From contig REEC01000155.1 of the NCBI GenBank assembly GCA_007695285.1, forward strand, positions 1 through 46,093: a stretch of DNA of 46,093 nt. Reading direction: 5' to 3'. Every line of letters begins with the position of its first letter. Position 1 is the stretch's first letter. Shown one piece after another: positions 16,410 through 26,392 of this stretch. The translations under genes were made by a program, and so were the position numbers. Origin of the DNA: Spirochaetaceae bacterium (GTDB lineage: Bacteria; Spirochaetota; Spirochaetia; DSM-27196; PXBQ01). Under the pieces are notes generated by a model. It saw only the letters and a program-made list of their open reading frames with translations. It made no database searches and was not told the origin of the DNA.

Positions 16410-17630
16410 CTACACCTTCTTTTCGAGCTCGTACGGCAACATCGCGTAGAACGCGCTACAGATCTCGAGGTCATCGACCCGGGTGATCTCGTTTGGCGCG
16501 TGAGCCTGGTTTTCGTCTCCCGGACCGAATCCGATCGCCGGTATCTTGTGACGCCCGGTCGTAGCGACGAGGTTGGTAGAGAACGTCCACTTATCCACGA
16601 CCGGATCCTTGCCAAACAGCGCCGTGTACGCTTCCACTCCCTGCACGACCAGATCGTGGTCGGCCGGCACCTTCCACGTCGGGAAGTACAGTTCCTGCGC
16701 GTAATCGGCGTTCTTCCAGCCGCGTTTTGTGTAGTTCGGCATCTGGACGTCGATCGAGGACTCGTCTTCGCCGATCGCCGCGGCCATCACCGACTTGACC
16801 TGGGCGATCGCCGAATCTGCCGTCTCGCCCCACGTGAGCCGTCGATCGAGGTAGATCATCGCCTCGTCCGGGACGGCGCACTGCGATGGCCCGTGTATGT
16901 CGACCTGTGAAACGACGATCGTCCCCTTGCCGAGGAAACCGTCGTCGTCGGGTTTCAGCGAGGCATTGAGTTCTTCCATAGCCAGGATGGCGCGTGCGGC
17001 CTTGTACGCCGCGCTCACTCCGCGTTCCGGCGCCGAGCCGTGTGAACTCACGCCCCTGAGGCGCGCGACCATCTCCATCCGGCCGCGATGCCCGCGGTAC
17101 AGCCGGCAACTCGTCGGTTCGGTCGAGACCACGAAGTCAGGGATCAACTTTTCCTCTTCGATCAGGTACTTCCAGCACATGCCGTCACAGTCTTCTTCCA
17201 TAACAGTGAACGTGAAGTACACCGAAAACGCGCCGCTGTAATCGAGGTCCCGGAGGATCCGCGCGGCGGTGATCATCGCGGCGGCTCCGCCCTTCTGGTC
17301 CGATGTCCCTCGGCCGTACACTATGCCGTTCTCGATCTCGCCGGAAAAAGGATCGCGCTTCCATTGTGAAACGTCGCCGGTTTCGACGGTGTCGACGTGC
17401 CCGTCGATCGCGAGGATCTTCGGCCCATGGCCTACGCGCAACACGACCGAGCCGAGCCCGTCGATCCGGACGTCGTCGAGCCCATAGGAACGGCAGACCT
17501 TCTCTATCGCTCGACAGACGTTCTCTTCCTGGCCGCTGTACGACTTGATCTTGACCAGGTCGCTCAACACCCGTGCCGTCTCGTCTCGATACGTTTTGGC
17601 GCGATTCAGAATTTCAGAACTCGTACTCAT
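16410..17630 (-). CDS. ygeY: YgeY-type M20 metallohydrolase
   Basis: A 406-residue M20/ArgE/DapE-family protein. Metal ligands sit in AIDGHVDTVETGD (His78, Asp80) and GRGTSDQKGGAAA; the catalytic Glu is in VMEEDCDGMCW. Family members are listed as linked to selenium/molybdenum hydroxylase clusters. It probably hydrolyses an amide or carbamoyl bond in a ring-opened purine product. The start codon is ATG at 17630, following AAAAAGGGGAGCAAGA, a strong ribosome site. The stop is 3 bases before the next gene. Peptidase activity is the generic alternative. Confidence 0.9.
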   Translation of the reverse strand: MSTSSEILNRAKTYRDETARVLSDLVKIKSYSGQEENVCRAIEKVCRSYGLDDVRIDGLGSVVLRVGHGPKILAIDGHVDTVETGDVSQWKRDPFSGEIENGIVYGRGTSDQKGGAAAMITAARILRDLDYSGAFSVYFTFTVMEEDCDGMCWKYLIEEEKLIPDFVVSTEPTSCRLYRGHRGRMEMVARLRGVSSHGSAPERGVSAAYKAARAILAMEELNASLKPDDDGFLGKGTIVVSQVDIHGPSQCAVPDEAMIYLDRRLTWGETADSAIAQVKSVMAAAIGEDESSIDVQMPNYTKRGWKNADYAQELYFPTWKVPADHDLVVQGVEAYTALFGKDPVVDKWTFSTNLVATTGRHKIPAIGFGPGDENQAHAPNEITRVDDLEICSAFYAMLPYELEKKV

Positions 17631-17668
17631 TCTTGCTCCCCTTTTTGATGTCGATGTTTATCACAAAC

Positions 17669-17707
17669 GCGTTGACCACAGGCGTTGACCACAGGCGTCG
17701 ATCGCAG
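17669..17707. repeat. Three tandem 13-bp units between ssnA and ygeY
   Basis: GCGTTGACCACAG occurs twice in perfect tandem (17669-17681, 17682-17694), followed by a diverged third unit GCGTCGATCGCAG (17695-17707; ten of thirteen identical). It lies in the 91-base gap just downstream of ssnA. Confidence 0.9.
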
Positions 17708-17721
17708 GCTCACTCTTCGCG

Positions 17722-19053
17722 TCACAGTTCGTTCATGCGCGACCACAAAGCCCGCGCCTCGCTGCGAGCCTCGGCGTATACCTCCGACAGGTCAAACTCA
17801 AACTCGCGGTTCTTCATGACGATTTTCCCGCCGACGATCACGGTTTCGACGATCGCGCTGTTCATGCCGAAGATCACGTGGCCCGCGATATTGTGTTCGG
17901 TCAACGGAGTCGGAGCATTATACTCGGCGATCACGAGGTCCGCAGCATGGTCGCTCTGCAAACACCCGAATTTGCGGCCGAATATTCGTTCGACCATACG
18001 ATTTCCATTGGCCAGGAACCCAAGAATGTCGCCGCCCTGCAACGCTCCTCCGGAGTCACGGTGCTTGAAGAAAGCGTGCTTGGTCTCTTCGAACATGTCC
18101 GCCCCGATACCGTCGGTCCCGAGCGCCACGTTGTTCCAGGCCGGAAGAAGGTCGTTGTAACCGACGGCGTTGTTCATGTTCGAGCGGCAGTTGTGGACGA
18201 GAAACCCGTCGCGTTCATTCAGTAACTCCACCTCGGACTCGGAGAAGTACACCGCGTGCGCCAGGATGGTCTTGTTTCCCAGAAGGCCGAACTCGTCGAG
18301 CCGCTCGGCGATGTCCTTCCCGTACGTAATGTGCGAGTGCGACACGTCGTATTGGTCTTCGGCGACGTGGATATGAGCGCCTTTTCCGGTAGAGCTCACT
18401 GCGTCGGCGATCAGTTCCAGCGCGGCGTCCGGCAATGTACAGAGCGCGTGCCCACCGATGTGAGCCTCGACCAACCGACTCCCGGCCGGCGCCTGCGCAT
18501 CGACCAGTTTCGCGAACGCGAGGTTCTCGTCGACGCCCGCGCGCATATCGTCGAGTCCCGTGCGATCGGTGACCTCGTAACACGTCGCTCCGCGCAGTCC
18601 GACGCGCTCGAACGCGCGTTTAATCGTTTCAAGCGAGCCGGAGATACAACGTGGACCGGCGTGGTGATCGACGACGGTGGTTGTTCCGGCTTTTATCGCC
18701 TCGATGCTCGATACCAGCGCCGCGGAGGAGAGGCTCTCGAGCGTGTTTGCCCGGTCGAGACGCCACCACAGGTTCTTCAGAATCGAGACGAAGTCCGGGG
18801 TCGGGCCGATCTCGGCCATGATGGCGCGGGCCAGCCCCGAGTAGTAGTGGGTGTGGCTGCAGACCAGGCCGGGGAAGACCAGCTTGCCCGTTCCGTCGAT
18901 GACGGTCGTGTCGGCGTTCGACAAGAGTGGAAGATCGGTCGCGGCTTGCGGCCCGACCGCCGTGATTTGGTCTCCGTCGATGACGATGTCTTGATTGTGC
19001 CGCAGTCGGGCCGGAGCGAACTCCATGGTATCGGCTCCACGGATAATGATCAT
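17722..19053 (-). CDS. ssnA: Putative aminohydrolase SsnA
   Basis: A 443-residue amidohydrolase superfamily member. The metal-binding HxH is at His67/His69 in VCSHTHYYSGLARA, and further ligands occur in HIHVAED, LAHAVYF and LGTDGIGADM. The YSGLARAIMAEIGP stretch is characteristic of SsnA, which in E. coli lies next to ygfK. It probably deaminates or hydrolyses a heterocyclic or ring-opened purine intermediate. Its start overlaps the ygfK stop by 4 bases (ATGA), so the two are translationally coupled. It is a second amidohydrolase besides the 8-oxoguanine deaminase at 2.8-4.1 kb, with different signature residues. Confidence 0.9.
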   Translation of the reverse strand: MIIIRGADTMEFAPARLRHNQDIVIDGDQITAVGPQAATDLPLLSNADTTVIDGTGKLVFPGLVCSHTHYYSGLARAIMAEIGPTPDFVSILKNLWWRLDRANTLESLSSAALVSSIEAIKAGTTTVVDHHAGPRCISGSLETIKRAFERVGLRGATCYEVTDRTGLDDMRAGVDENLAFAKLVDAQAPAGSRLVEAHIGGHALCTLPDAALELIADAVSSTGKGAHIHVAEDQYDVSHSHITYGKDIAERLDEFGLLGNKTILAHAVYFSESEVELLNERDGFLVHNCRSNMNNAVGYNDLLPAWNNVALGTDGIGADMFEETKHAFFKHRDSGGALQGGDILGFLANGNRMVERIFGRKFGCLQSDHAADLVIAEYNAPTPLTEHNIAGHVIFGMNSAIVETVIVGGKIVMKNREFEFDLSEVYAEARSEARALWSRMNEL

Positions 19054-22000
19054 GTGGCGACCTCCTGGGCGAGCTCGTGGTCGATGTGGTCAAAGAGTCG
19101 TGGCTGCGCGTCGTAGAGGTGAAGGAAGAGCCGGAGCAGCCGGGCGGTCTGCGCGTCCTCAACGCCCGAAAGCTGCGCAGCGACCTGCGAAACCGGGAGC
19201 GACGCCCGCTGCCCGCCGGGCAAGCGGTACTGCAGGGTGGCTCCGTCGAGAAACCAGCCCGGGTTTTTACTGTGTTCCATGTCCTCGGCGGTACTGAACA
19301 CCGTCGGTTTGTCGGTGTACGGGCGGCCCTGCCACGGGCAGAACTGCGCACAGTTGCCGCACTCGTTGCAGTACGCGTCGAGATGGACGATCTGGTACGG
19401 GTCGCCGGGCGCGCCGGACCTCACCGCGATGTTGGCTCGGTTCGGACAGACTTCTACGCACTTGTTACAGACGACGTGGCATTCCAGACAACGCGCGGCC
19501 TCGCGCCGCGCACGGTTGGCGGTCGACGCTTCAGAGGCTGAACCGACGATGAAACCTTTTTTGGCCGCGATACGCGTGACCGCGGCGCGGAGATCGGCAC
19601 CGTTGGGACGCAGGTCAGCCTCGGCGCGCGTCCAGTCAGCGTCCTCAGCGCGGCAGATCGCGTCGGCCACACTCCGTCCCTCGCCGATACACCGCACGAT
19701 CGTGGACGGGCCGGTCCGTCCATCGCCCATGATAAACACTCCCGGAACGTCCGTGCCGTGCTCAAACGGTACGCCCGGACCCTTGAGCGAGACACCGGCC
19801 GCGTTCAATAACGCCAGGTCGGGGTCGTCGCCGATCGAGAAGATCAGGGAGTCCAGGCGGTACGTGGTAACGGCTTCGGTCGGCACCGGGCGCGCGCGAC
19901 CCGAAGCATCGGGTTCGCCGAGGGTCATGACCCGGCAGCTCAGCGTGCCGTCGCTCGCAAACGACTCCGGATTGCGCAGCAGATTGAACTCGATGCCGTC
20001 GGCCTCGGCCGACTCGACCTCTTCGCGACTCGCCGGCATCTGCGAGCGATCGCGGCGGTAGATAATGCGCACGCGCTCGACGCCCGGGCACCGCAGAGCC
20101 GCTCGGGCGGTATCCATAGCGGTGTCGCCGGCACCGACTACGGCAACGTCGGCGCCGAGGCTGAGTTTGGAGGGGTCGCGGTTAAACTGTTGCAGGAAGG
20201 GTATCGACGAGTATACGCGAGGATCACCGGACCCGAACGGTAGCGGTTTCGGCCGGTACGTGCCGATCCCGATACCGACGTACGCGAAACCCGAGTTCTT
20301 GAGGTGGTCAACCGAAAAGCCCGGGGAACAGCCGAACTCGAACTTTACCCCGAGGCCCGAAATAAACGAGATATCGGACTCCAGTACCTCTCGAGGGACT
20401 CGGAAGTGAGGTACCACGTGCGCCACCACGCCGCCGGCTGACTCTTCGCGCTCAAATACGGTGACCGAGAACCCTTCTCGCGCGAGGAAGTACGCTGCCG
20501 ACAGACCGGATGGACCGGCGCCGATCACGGCGACCCGGACACCACGAGCTTCGGAAACCGGAGGCATGAATCGCGTGAAATCCGGGGACCCGTTCTCGAC
20601 GGCGAGGCGTTTCATCTCGCGAATCTGAACGGCTCCTTCGTAATCGAGGCGCGTGCAGTTCAACTGGCACTGGTGGTCGCAGATGTTCCCGGTTATCGCC
20701 GGAAGCGCGTTTCGCTCGTAAATCAAAGCCAACGCTTCAGCGTAACGGCCTTCGCCGACCAGCCGGATGTAGTCCGGCACCGGTTGGCCGATCGGACACG
20801 CGGTGATACACGGGGCAACGGCGCAATCGAAGAGCGGCAACGGTCGATCGACGGCGACCGCCTCGAAACCACGGAACTCCTTTTGCACGAACGTGGCCTC
20901 GACAGACTCACCGGCCAGCCGCGTCAAAGCCGATACGTCGATGCGCTCGCATTGCCACATCGAGTCTCCGCCGCCTTCCAGAATGTCGGCCATCTGTTTC
21001 AAACGGACGTACCCACCGGGTTTCAGCAGGTCGGTCGCGACCGTGATCGGCCGGATACCGGTCGCGAACACCGCGGCGACGTTGTGCACCGAGATCCCGC
21101 CGGAAAACGAAATCGGAAGGTCACCATCGAACTGTTCGGCCAGCCGGGCCGCTACGGTGATCGACAACGGGTACAAGGCACGCCCGGACATGTACATGTC
21201 CGAACCCGGCAGTACACCTTTTGTGTTTTTTGTACCGAGCGTGTTCGTCAGCTTCACACCGAACAACAGCCCGCGCTCGGCGGCGCGCTTTTTGAGCCGG
21301 CCGACGATGCCGACGGCCTGAGGAAACGACAGGTCGTGCGCGAACCCTTCGGCGGAAAGGTTCACGTACGAGTACCCGGTCCGGTCCAGGATCGACCGTA
21401 CGGTGTCAAACCCCAGGAGCGTCGGGTTGAGCTTGACGTAGGTATGCAGACGCTTTTCATCGAGCATGTAGCCGCAGATCGACTCGATCTCGTCCGGCGG
21501 ACAGCCGTGCATAGTGGAGAGCGTCACGTTCGAACAAATTCGACCCGAGATCGTATCGATCCTGGCCGTCACCGCGGCCCCGCGCCGGCGTGCGATCTGC
21601 CGCGCTTCGTCCAGCCAACGCGAAAACAACGGTTCGCGCGAACTGTCGATCATCCGGCTGAGGTACCGGTCCATCCGGGGGTTGGTGATTCCTTCCATCG
21701 TGTAGCCGACGCTCATCGAGAACACGAAGCCGGGCGGCGTCGAGCGGTCGGGGCCGAACAAGACATCCAGGAGATGCAGCACGATCCAGGCTTTGGCGTA
21801 CTCCTGCCACGCGAGGTCGAGGCTGAGCTCGCTCGACCACTCGGTGTTGAAGCCCTCGTCGGCCGCATCGATACACGGTTTTTCGATCTCAAGCGAGTCA
21901 AGAATCTGAACCGTCTTGAGCTCGATAAAACGGCTGCCGACCAGGTACGACGCAACGATGTTCTGCGCAAGCTGGGTATGCGGTCCTGCCGCCGGACCCA

Positions 22001-22163
22001 GAACGGTATCGCACGGCGTGCCGACCAATGTCGCGCGGTGGCGATTGGTTTTGGCGAAAAACTGGGTGGACTCGATCCCGAACACCGATTGCCGGTGTTC
22101 ATACTCGTCCAGAATCCTGTTCAAGAGCTGAGAGAATGGCAATGGCCGCATGCGATCACTCAA
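19050..22163 (-). CDS. ygfK: YgfK-type multi-domain Fe-S flavoprotein (putative oxidoreductase)
   Basis: A 1037-residue protein with three parts. The first ~420 residues resemble a dihydroorotate dehydrogenase-like barrel (SGGISVHNVAAVF). The middle part is glutamate synthase small-subunit-like: Fe-S cysteines in CAVAPCITACPIGQP and CDHQCQLNC, FAD loop VIGAGPSGLSAAY, and NAD(P)H loop VVGAGDTAMDTARAA. The end has two 4Fe-4S motifs (CNKCVEVCPNRAN and CNECGNCAQFCPW). This architecture fits NAD(P)H-driven reduction of a purine ring (dihydropyrimidine dehydrogenase-like) before hydrolysis by the hydantoinase encoded just upstream. Older names call it a selenate reductase subunit; I regard the purine role as more likely. 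Confidence 0.9.
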   Translation of the reverse strand: MSDRMRPLPFSQLLNRILDEYEHRQSVFGIESTQFFAKTNRHRATLVGTPCDTVLGPAAGPHTQLAQNIVASYLVGSRFIELKTVQILDSLEIEKPCIDAADEGFNTEWSSELSLDLAWQEYAKAWIVLHLLDVLFGPDRSTPPGFVFSMSVGYTMEGITNPRMDRYLSRMIDSSREPLFSRWLDEARQIARRRGAAVTARIDTISGRICSNVTLSTMHGCPPDEIESICGYMLDEKRLHTYVKLNPTLLGFDTVRSILDRTGYSYVNLSAEGFAHDLSFPQAVGIVGRLKKRAAERGLLFGVKLTNTLGTKNTKGVLPGSDMYMSGRALYPLSITVAARLAEQFDGDLPISFSGGISVHNVAAVFATGIRPITVATDLLKPGGYVRLKQMADILEGGGDSMWQCERIDVSALTRLAGESVEATFVQKEFRGFEAVAVDRPLPLFDCAVAPCITACPIGQPVPDYIRLVGEGRYAEALALIYERNALPAITGNICDHQCQLNCTRLDYEGAVQIREMKRLAVENGSPDFTRFMPPVSEARGVRVAVIGAGPSGLSAAYFLAREGFSVTVFEREESAGGVVAHVVPHFRVPREVLESDISFISGLGVKFEFGCSPGFSVDHLKNSGFAYVGIGIGTYRPKPLPFGSGDPRVYSSIPFLQQFNRDPSKLSLGADVAVVGAGDTAMDTARAALRCPGVERVRIIYRRDRSQMPASREEVESAEADGIEFNLLRNPESFASDGTLSCRVMTLGEPDASGRARPVPTEAVTTYRLDSLIFSIGDDPDLALLNAAGVSLKGPGVPFEHGTDVPGVFIMGDGRTGPSTIVRCIGEGRSVADAICRAEDADWTRAEADLRPNGADLRAAVTRIAAKKGFIVGSASEASTANRARREAARCLECHVVCNKCVEVCPNRANIAVRSGAPGDPYQIVHLDAYCNECGNCAQFCPWQGRPYTDKPTVFSTAEDMEHSKNPGWFLDGATLQYRLPGGQRASLPVSQVAAQLSGVEDAQTARLLRLFLHLYDAQPRLFDHIDHELAQEVAT

Positions 22164-22193
22164 ATAGGTATCCTTTTGTTCTTCTGAAACAAT

Positions 22194-23579
22194 CTACTTC
22201 ACGGGTTTCAGCAGTTCACCCCAACCGGCCGCGTCGGCGAGCGGCGCTTCGACGGCGTTGTCGTCGGTCAGCTCTGAACGATCAAAAACGATCCGGCCAC
22301 GCACGAGCGTCTTTTCCACGCGACCGGACAGTTTCGTCCCTTCAAACGGAGTCTGGTGCCCTTTGGAAAAAAACCGACGTCCGTTGATCGTCCAGGTCGA
22401 GTCGGGGTCGATCAATACCAGGTCGGCGTGTTTGCCAGGCTCAATCGAGCCCTTGCGGTCCCACAAACCGAAACGGCGCGCGGCGTTTTCACTGATCACC
22501 TCGAGGTAACGCGCAAGGCTGAGCCGGCCTTCGATGTATCCTCGAGCGAGTGTGTACGGCAACAAGGTACCGACACCCGGTATGCCGCAGCTGTTCTGCC
22601 AGATATCGGTCCCCGATTTTTCTTCAACCGTTCCGGGGGCGTGATCGGAGGCGACGAACGAGATGCTGCCGTCGGCGAGCAACTGCCACAGCCGTTCGCG
22701 GTTTCCGGCGGACTTGACCGGCGGCGCGATTTTCATGACCGCACCGTGCGCGAGGTAGTCGTCGAGCGTGAACTCGAGGTAGTGCGGACAGGTCTCTCCG
22801 CTGATCCGCTCCGGACTCTGCGCAACGGTCTCGGCCGCTTTGCCGGTTCCCAGGTGCACGATGTGCAGGTCGGCATCGGTTTCCTCGGCTATCGCGACGG
22901 CGCTCCGGACCGCGAGAATCTCGGCGATTTCGGGGCGGCTTCGGTACCACTGAATAGCGTCGGCGCCGGCTGCGCGCGCGGCGGCGGTTGCGTTGTTGAC
23001 GTACGAGGCGTCCTCAGCGTGCAACAGCACCGGCAGCCCGAGTTCGCGCGCCTTGCGCATCAGGATCGACATACGGTAGTAGTCCAGGGCCCCCCAGACG
23101 TCGTCCATGCCCGAGACACCGTAACACTTCACTCCGGTCACCCACCCGATCAGCGACGCCAACGGTTCATCGGGGCCTGAGTCCATCAACTGTCGGGACA
23201 TCCCGCCGTGGAACGCGTAGTCCACGACGGCCTTGGGTTTGACGACGGCGTGCTTCTCGGTCAAGTGATCCAGACAGCAGACCGGCGGCTTCGAGGTGCA
23301 CGGCATATCGATGATCGTCGTGATTCCTCCGGCGGCGGCGAACCCCGTTCCGTGCAGAAAGTCTTCTTTCTCGGTGTATCCCGGATCGTAGAAGTGAACG
23401 TGCGGATCGATGCCTCCCGGCATCAGCCAGAGCCCACGAGCATCGATGACCGCGTCGTCGGGATACCGCTCGGTCAGGTTGCCCGAAATAGCGGCGATGC
23501 AGCCGTCGGTTATCCTGACATCGCTGATCTTGAGCTCGGTTGCACCCGAAAACGCGACCGCCGCGCCGTGAATGATCAT
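22194..23579 (-). CDS. hyuA: Dihydropyrimidinase/hydantoinase-type cyclic amidohydrolase
   Basis: A 461-residue cyclic amidohydrolase. The metal site is complete: His60 and His62 (IDPHVHFYDPG), the carbamylated Lys151 (TGVKCYGVSG), His187 (LLHAED), His242 (IVHLGTG) and Asp312 (SDHAPG). It would open a reduced purine or hydantoin-type ring. Its start overlaps the stop of the xdhD-like gene by 4 bases (ATGA), and ygfK follows 30 bases later, in keeping with reduction then hydrolysis. Allantoinase is the nearest alternative, but no other allantoin genes are present. Confidence 0.88.
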   Translation of the reverse strand: MIIHGAAVAFSGATELKISDVRITDGCIAAISGNLTERYPDDAVIDARGLWLMPGGIDPHVHFYDPGYTEKEDFLHGTGFAAAGGITTIIDMPCTSKPPVCCLDHLTEKHAVVKPKAVVDYAFHGGMSRQLMDSGPDEPLASLIGWVTGVKCYGVSGMDDVWGALDYYRMSILMRKARELGLPVLLHAEDASYVNNATAAARAAGADAIQWYRSRPEIAEILAVRSAVAIAEETDADLHIVHLGTGKAAETVAQSPERISGETCPHYLEFTLDDYLAHGAVMKIAPPVKSAGNRERLWQLLADGSISFVASDHAPGTVEEKSGTDIWQNSCGIPGVGTLLPYTLARGYIEGRLSLARYLEVISENAARRFGLWDRKGSIEPGKHADLVLIDPDSTWTINGRRFFSKGHQTPFEGTKLSGRVEKTLVRGRIVFDRSELTDDNAVEAPLADAAGWGELLKPVK

Positions 23580-26392
23580 CGCGACACCTCCCTTTCTTTT
23601 GCCAGTTCGGCCAGGACCATATCGGGTTTCATCGGCAACTGCTCGAGCCGGATCCCGACGGCGTCAAACACCGCGTTACTGATGGCCGGTGCAATTGGAT
23701 TCAGCCCAACTTCACCCATCCCTTTGGCGCCGAAAGGCCCGCTGCCCTGCGGCTCTTCGATCACGATGGCCTCGATCGACGGAGTGGTGTTGAAGCGTGG
23801 TATTTTCAGCTTTCCGAGGGTGTCGGTGACAAGCTTTGAGTCGCGTTCTACGAATTCCTCGCTCAAAGCGTACCCGACTCCCATAGCGACCGATCCTTCT
23901 ATCTGGCCGATGACGTTCTGCGGATGGATCGCCCTGCCGACGTCTTGAGCCGAGTATACCTTCAATACCTCGATCCTCCCGGTCTCAACGTCGATTTCGA
24001 CTGCCACCGCGGAGCTCACGAAACAGTACGCGTAGTGAATGCCGTCATCGGGTCGGTCGAGCTGGGACGGTTCGGTGGCGTCTTCCCGGTGGGCCATGGT
24101 CGCCGGGGGAACATAGGTCGCCCGATACTGCACGGCACCCACGACGCCACTCCCGCCGCTACCACTCCTTCCGTCGCTCAGAGCGTCGGCGAGGCGCCGG
24201 AGCCTCGTTCGCCACTCGGGGCGCCGGTCTCCGGACTCGATCGTGCCGAGTGCGCGCTCGAGCCGCTCTTTGAACCCGGCGCAGGCCTGGAGAACGGCGT
24301 TTCCGGTCACAAAAGTCTGGCGTGAAGCGGTCGTCATTCCCCCGTCCGGACACCGGTCGGTGTCCCCGGCCACGACGTCGATAAGGTCGTACGGAATCCC
24401 GAGTGCCTCGGCCGCAATCTGGGCGGCGACGGTGTCCGAACCTTGGCCCAGATCGGCGGCGCCGATTGTCACTTCGATGCGGCCGGCGGCGGTCAACGAG
24501 ACCCCGGCCGAGGCGGAATCGGGCGTGCCGGCTCCAATTCCGACGTTCTTGTACGAACTCGCGAGCCCAAAGCCGAGGCGCTTGTTTGCTGGGCGCGGCA
24601 CGGACTCAAATTCGGCGCGAAGCGCCGTAAGGCCGTCGATGGCAGCGTCAAGCGTCTGTTGGTAACCAACCCCGTCGGACAGCAGCTGACCGGTGGCGGT
24701 CCGCGAACCCGGGACAAAGCCGTTTCGGCGACGCAGCTCTCCTGCATCGATGCCGAGCGCCCGCGCCACTTTGTCCATCTGAATCTCTGCGGCAAAACAA
24801 ACCTGCGTGCTCCCAAACCCGCGGAAGGCGCCGTTTGGCGTCCGGTGCGTGAACACGCCGTACGACTCGGCGTGTACGTTCGGCACGTCGTACGGCCCGG
24901 GTGCCGTCACCGCGGACCGAAAGACCACCGGCTTGGTGAGCGAGAGGTAGGCGCCGGCGTCGGCCACGACTCGCGACCTGACGGCGACGATACGCCCGGC
25001 CTTGTCGGCCGCGTGCTGCATGCGGATCCGCGCGGCGTGGCGTTTGACGCTCATGCGCAAGGACTGCTCCCGGGTCAAGGTCATCTTGACCGGTCGACCG
25101 GTCTTGATCGCGGCCAGGGCCGCGTGAATCTGGACTGTCGGCTCTTCCTTGCCTCCGAACCCACCACCACACGCGGTCATCACGACCCGCACCTTCTCTT
25201 CTGGGATCGCCAGGCACGCCGCGATCATCGCGCGGTACGCGTACGAGCCCTGACTACCGGTCCAGACGGTGATACTTCCGTCGGCTCCCGATTCGGCCAG
25301 ACACGACTCAGGCTCGAGGTACGCGTGTTCGACAAACGGAGTGCTGTACTCCCCCTCGATCACGATATCGGCCTGTGCAAAAGCCGCGTCGACATCGCCC
25401 TTGCGCACCGCGACGTGATGCGCGACGTTGGAGTTCAGATCGGGACGGACTACGGCGGCTCCTTCGACCCGGTTGATCTCGGGGTCGTCAAGGATCGGCA
25501 ACGGGTGGTAATCGACCCGGATCTGCGCTCTTGCCGCCTCGGCGTGGGCGACGGTATCGGCAATCACCGCGGCGATCACCTCGCCGCGAAAAAACACCTC
25601 GCGGTCGGCGTACACCTGCTGGTCCGGAGCGTACAACCCGAACACGTTACTGCCCGGCAGGTCGGCCCGGGTCAATACCGCGACGACGCCGGGGCACGAA
25701 CGTGCAGCGCTACACTCGACCGACTCGATCCGCGCGTGCGTAAACTCGCTGAGCAGGAGCACCCCGTGCACGGCCTCGGCGCACGCGAGGTCATCGGCGA
25801 AGATCGGGTTGCCCAGGGCCTTATCGGGGGCGTCCTTTCGCATGACGGTTCGGCCGACGACCGTCGCCGGTTCACGGTCAGCCCGCGGACCGGCCGGTTC
25901 ATCGACACCACGAACATACGCGGCGGCGAGCCGCACGGCGCGTACGATCGACTGATACCCGGTGCACCGGCACAGATTCGGCGCAAGCGCCCGGCGAATC
26001 GTCGCCTCATCTGGGTCGGGGTGGTCGTGCAGTAGGGCGACAGTCGACAGGATCATACCGGGCGTGCAGAAGCCACACTGCACCGCTCCGGCCTCGGCGA
26101 AAGCTCGCTGGACCGGATGCAGGTTCTGTTTTGACCCGCCGAGCCCCTCGATTGTCGTGATCACGGTGTCGTCGGTGAGTTGTTTCAGACGGACCAGACA
26201 CGACCGTTTGGGACGACCGTTGACGAGCACCGTGCACGTTCCGCAATGACCGGTGCCGCAGCCGTTTTTGGCGCCGGCGAGTCCCAGGCCGGCTCGCAAG
26301 AACTCCAGGAGCGTCTGCGATGGGTCTGCGCTTTCGGCAACAACCGTACCGTTGACCGTGACTCGTAAGGTGTGCAGCGGTACCGGCGTCAT
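23576..26392 (-). CDS. xdhD: XdhD-like fused 2Fe-2S/molybdenum hydroxylase
   Basis: A 938-residue fusion, starting at the ATG at 26392 that overlaps the ATPase stop by 4 bases; a start at 26410 would add six residues. The N-terminal 2Fe-2S region has Cys45, 50, 53 and 65 and Cys106, 109, 141 and 143. The Mo domain follows, with GGGFGGKEEPTV, NGAFRGFGSTQ, the DRCPDGGMTTASRQTF stretch and the presumed catalytic Glu in GAKGMGEVGLNP. There is no FAD domain, as in E. coli XdhD. It probably hydroxylates a purine at a position different from the XdhABC enzyme. Related E. coli systems use a labile selenium cofactor, but no selenium genes are in this window. Confidence 0.9.
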   Translation of the reverse strand: MTPVPLHTLRVTVNGTVVAESADPSQTLLEFLRAGLGLAGAKNGCGTGHCGTCTVLVNGRPKRSCLVRLKQLTDDTVITTIEGLGGSKQNLHPVQRAFAEAGAVQCGFCTPGMILSTVALLHDHPDPDEATIRRALAPNLCRCTGYQSIVRAVRLAAAYVRGVDEPAGPRADREPATVVGRTVMRKDAPDKALGNPIFADDLACAEAVHGVLLLSEFTHARIESVECSAARSCPGVVAVLTRADLPGSNVFGLYAPDQQVYADREVFFRGEVIAAVIADTVAHAEAARAQIRVDYHPLPILDDPEINRVEGAAVVRPDLNSNVAHHVAVRKGDVDAAFAQADIVIEGEYSTPFVEHAYLEPESCLAESGADGSITVWTGSQGSYAYRAMIAACLAIPEEKVRVVMTACGGGFGGKEEPTVQIHAALAAIKTGRPVKMTLTREQSLRMSVKRHAARIRMQHAADKAGRIVAVRSRVVADAGAYLSLTKPVVFRSAVTAPGPYDVPNVHAESYGVFTHRTPNGAFRGFGSTQVCFAAEIQMDKVARALGIDAGELRRRNGFVPGSRTATGQLLSDGVGYQQTLDAAIDGLTALRAEFESVPRPANKRLGFGLASSYKNVGIGAGTPDSASAGVSLTAAGRIEVTIGAADLGQGSDTVAAQIAAEALGIPYDLIDVVAGDTDRCPDGGMTTASRQTFVTGNAVLQACAGFKERLERALGTIESGDRRPEWRTRLRRLADALSDGRSGSGGSGVVGAVQYRATYVPPATMAHREDATEPSQLDRPDDGIHYAYCFVSSAVAVEIDVETGRIEVLKVYSAQDVGRAIHPQNVIGQIEGSVAMGVGYALSEEFVERDSKLVTDTLGKLKIPRFNTTPSIEAIVIEEPQGSGPFGAKGMGEVGLNPIAPAISNAVFDAVGIRLEQLPMKPDMVLAELAKEREVSR

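Noticed and set aside
20673-22187. Long open frame of 504 codons on the plus strand opposite ygfK
   Set aside because: The opposite strand encodes the clear YgfK domains and motifs; this one shows none.
24443-26035. 530-codon plus-strand frame opposite xdhD
   Set aside because: Antisense of a conserved Mo/Fe-S gene; no motif or ribosome site of its own.
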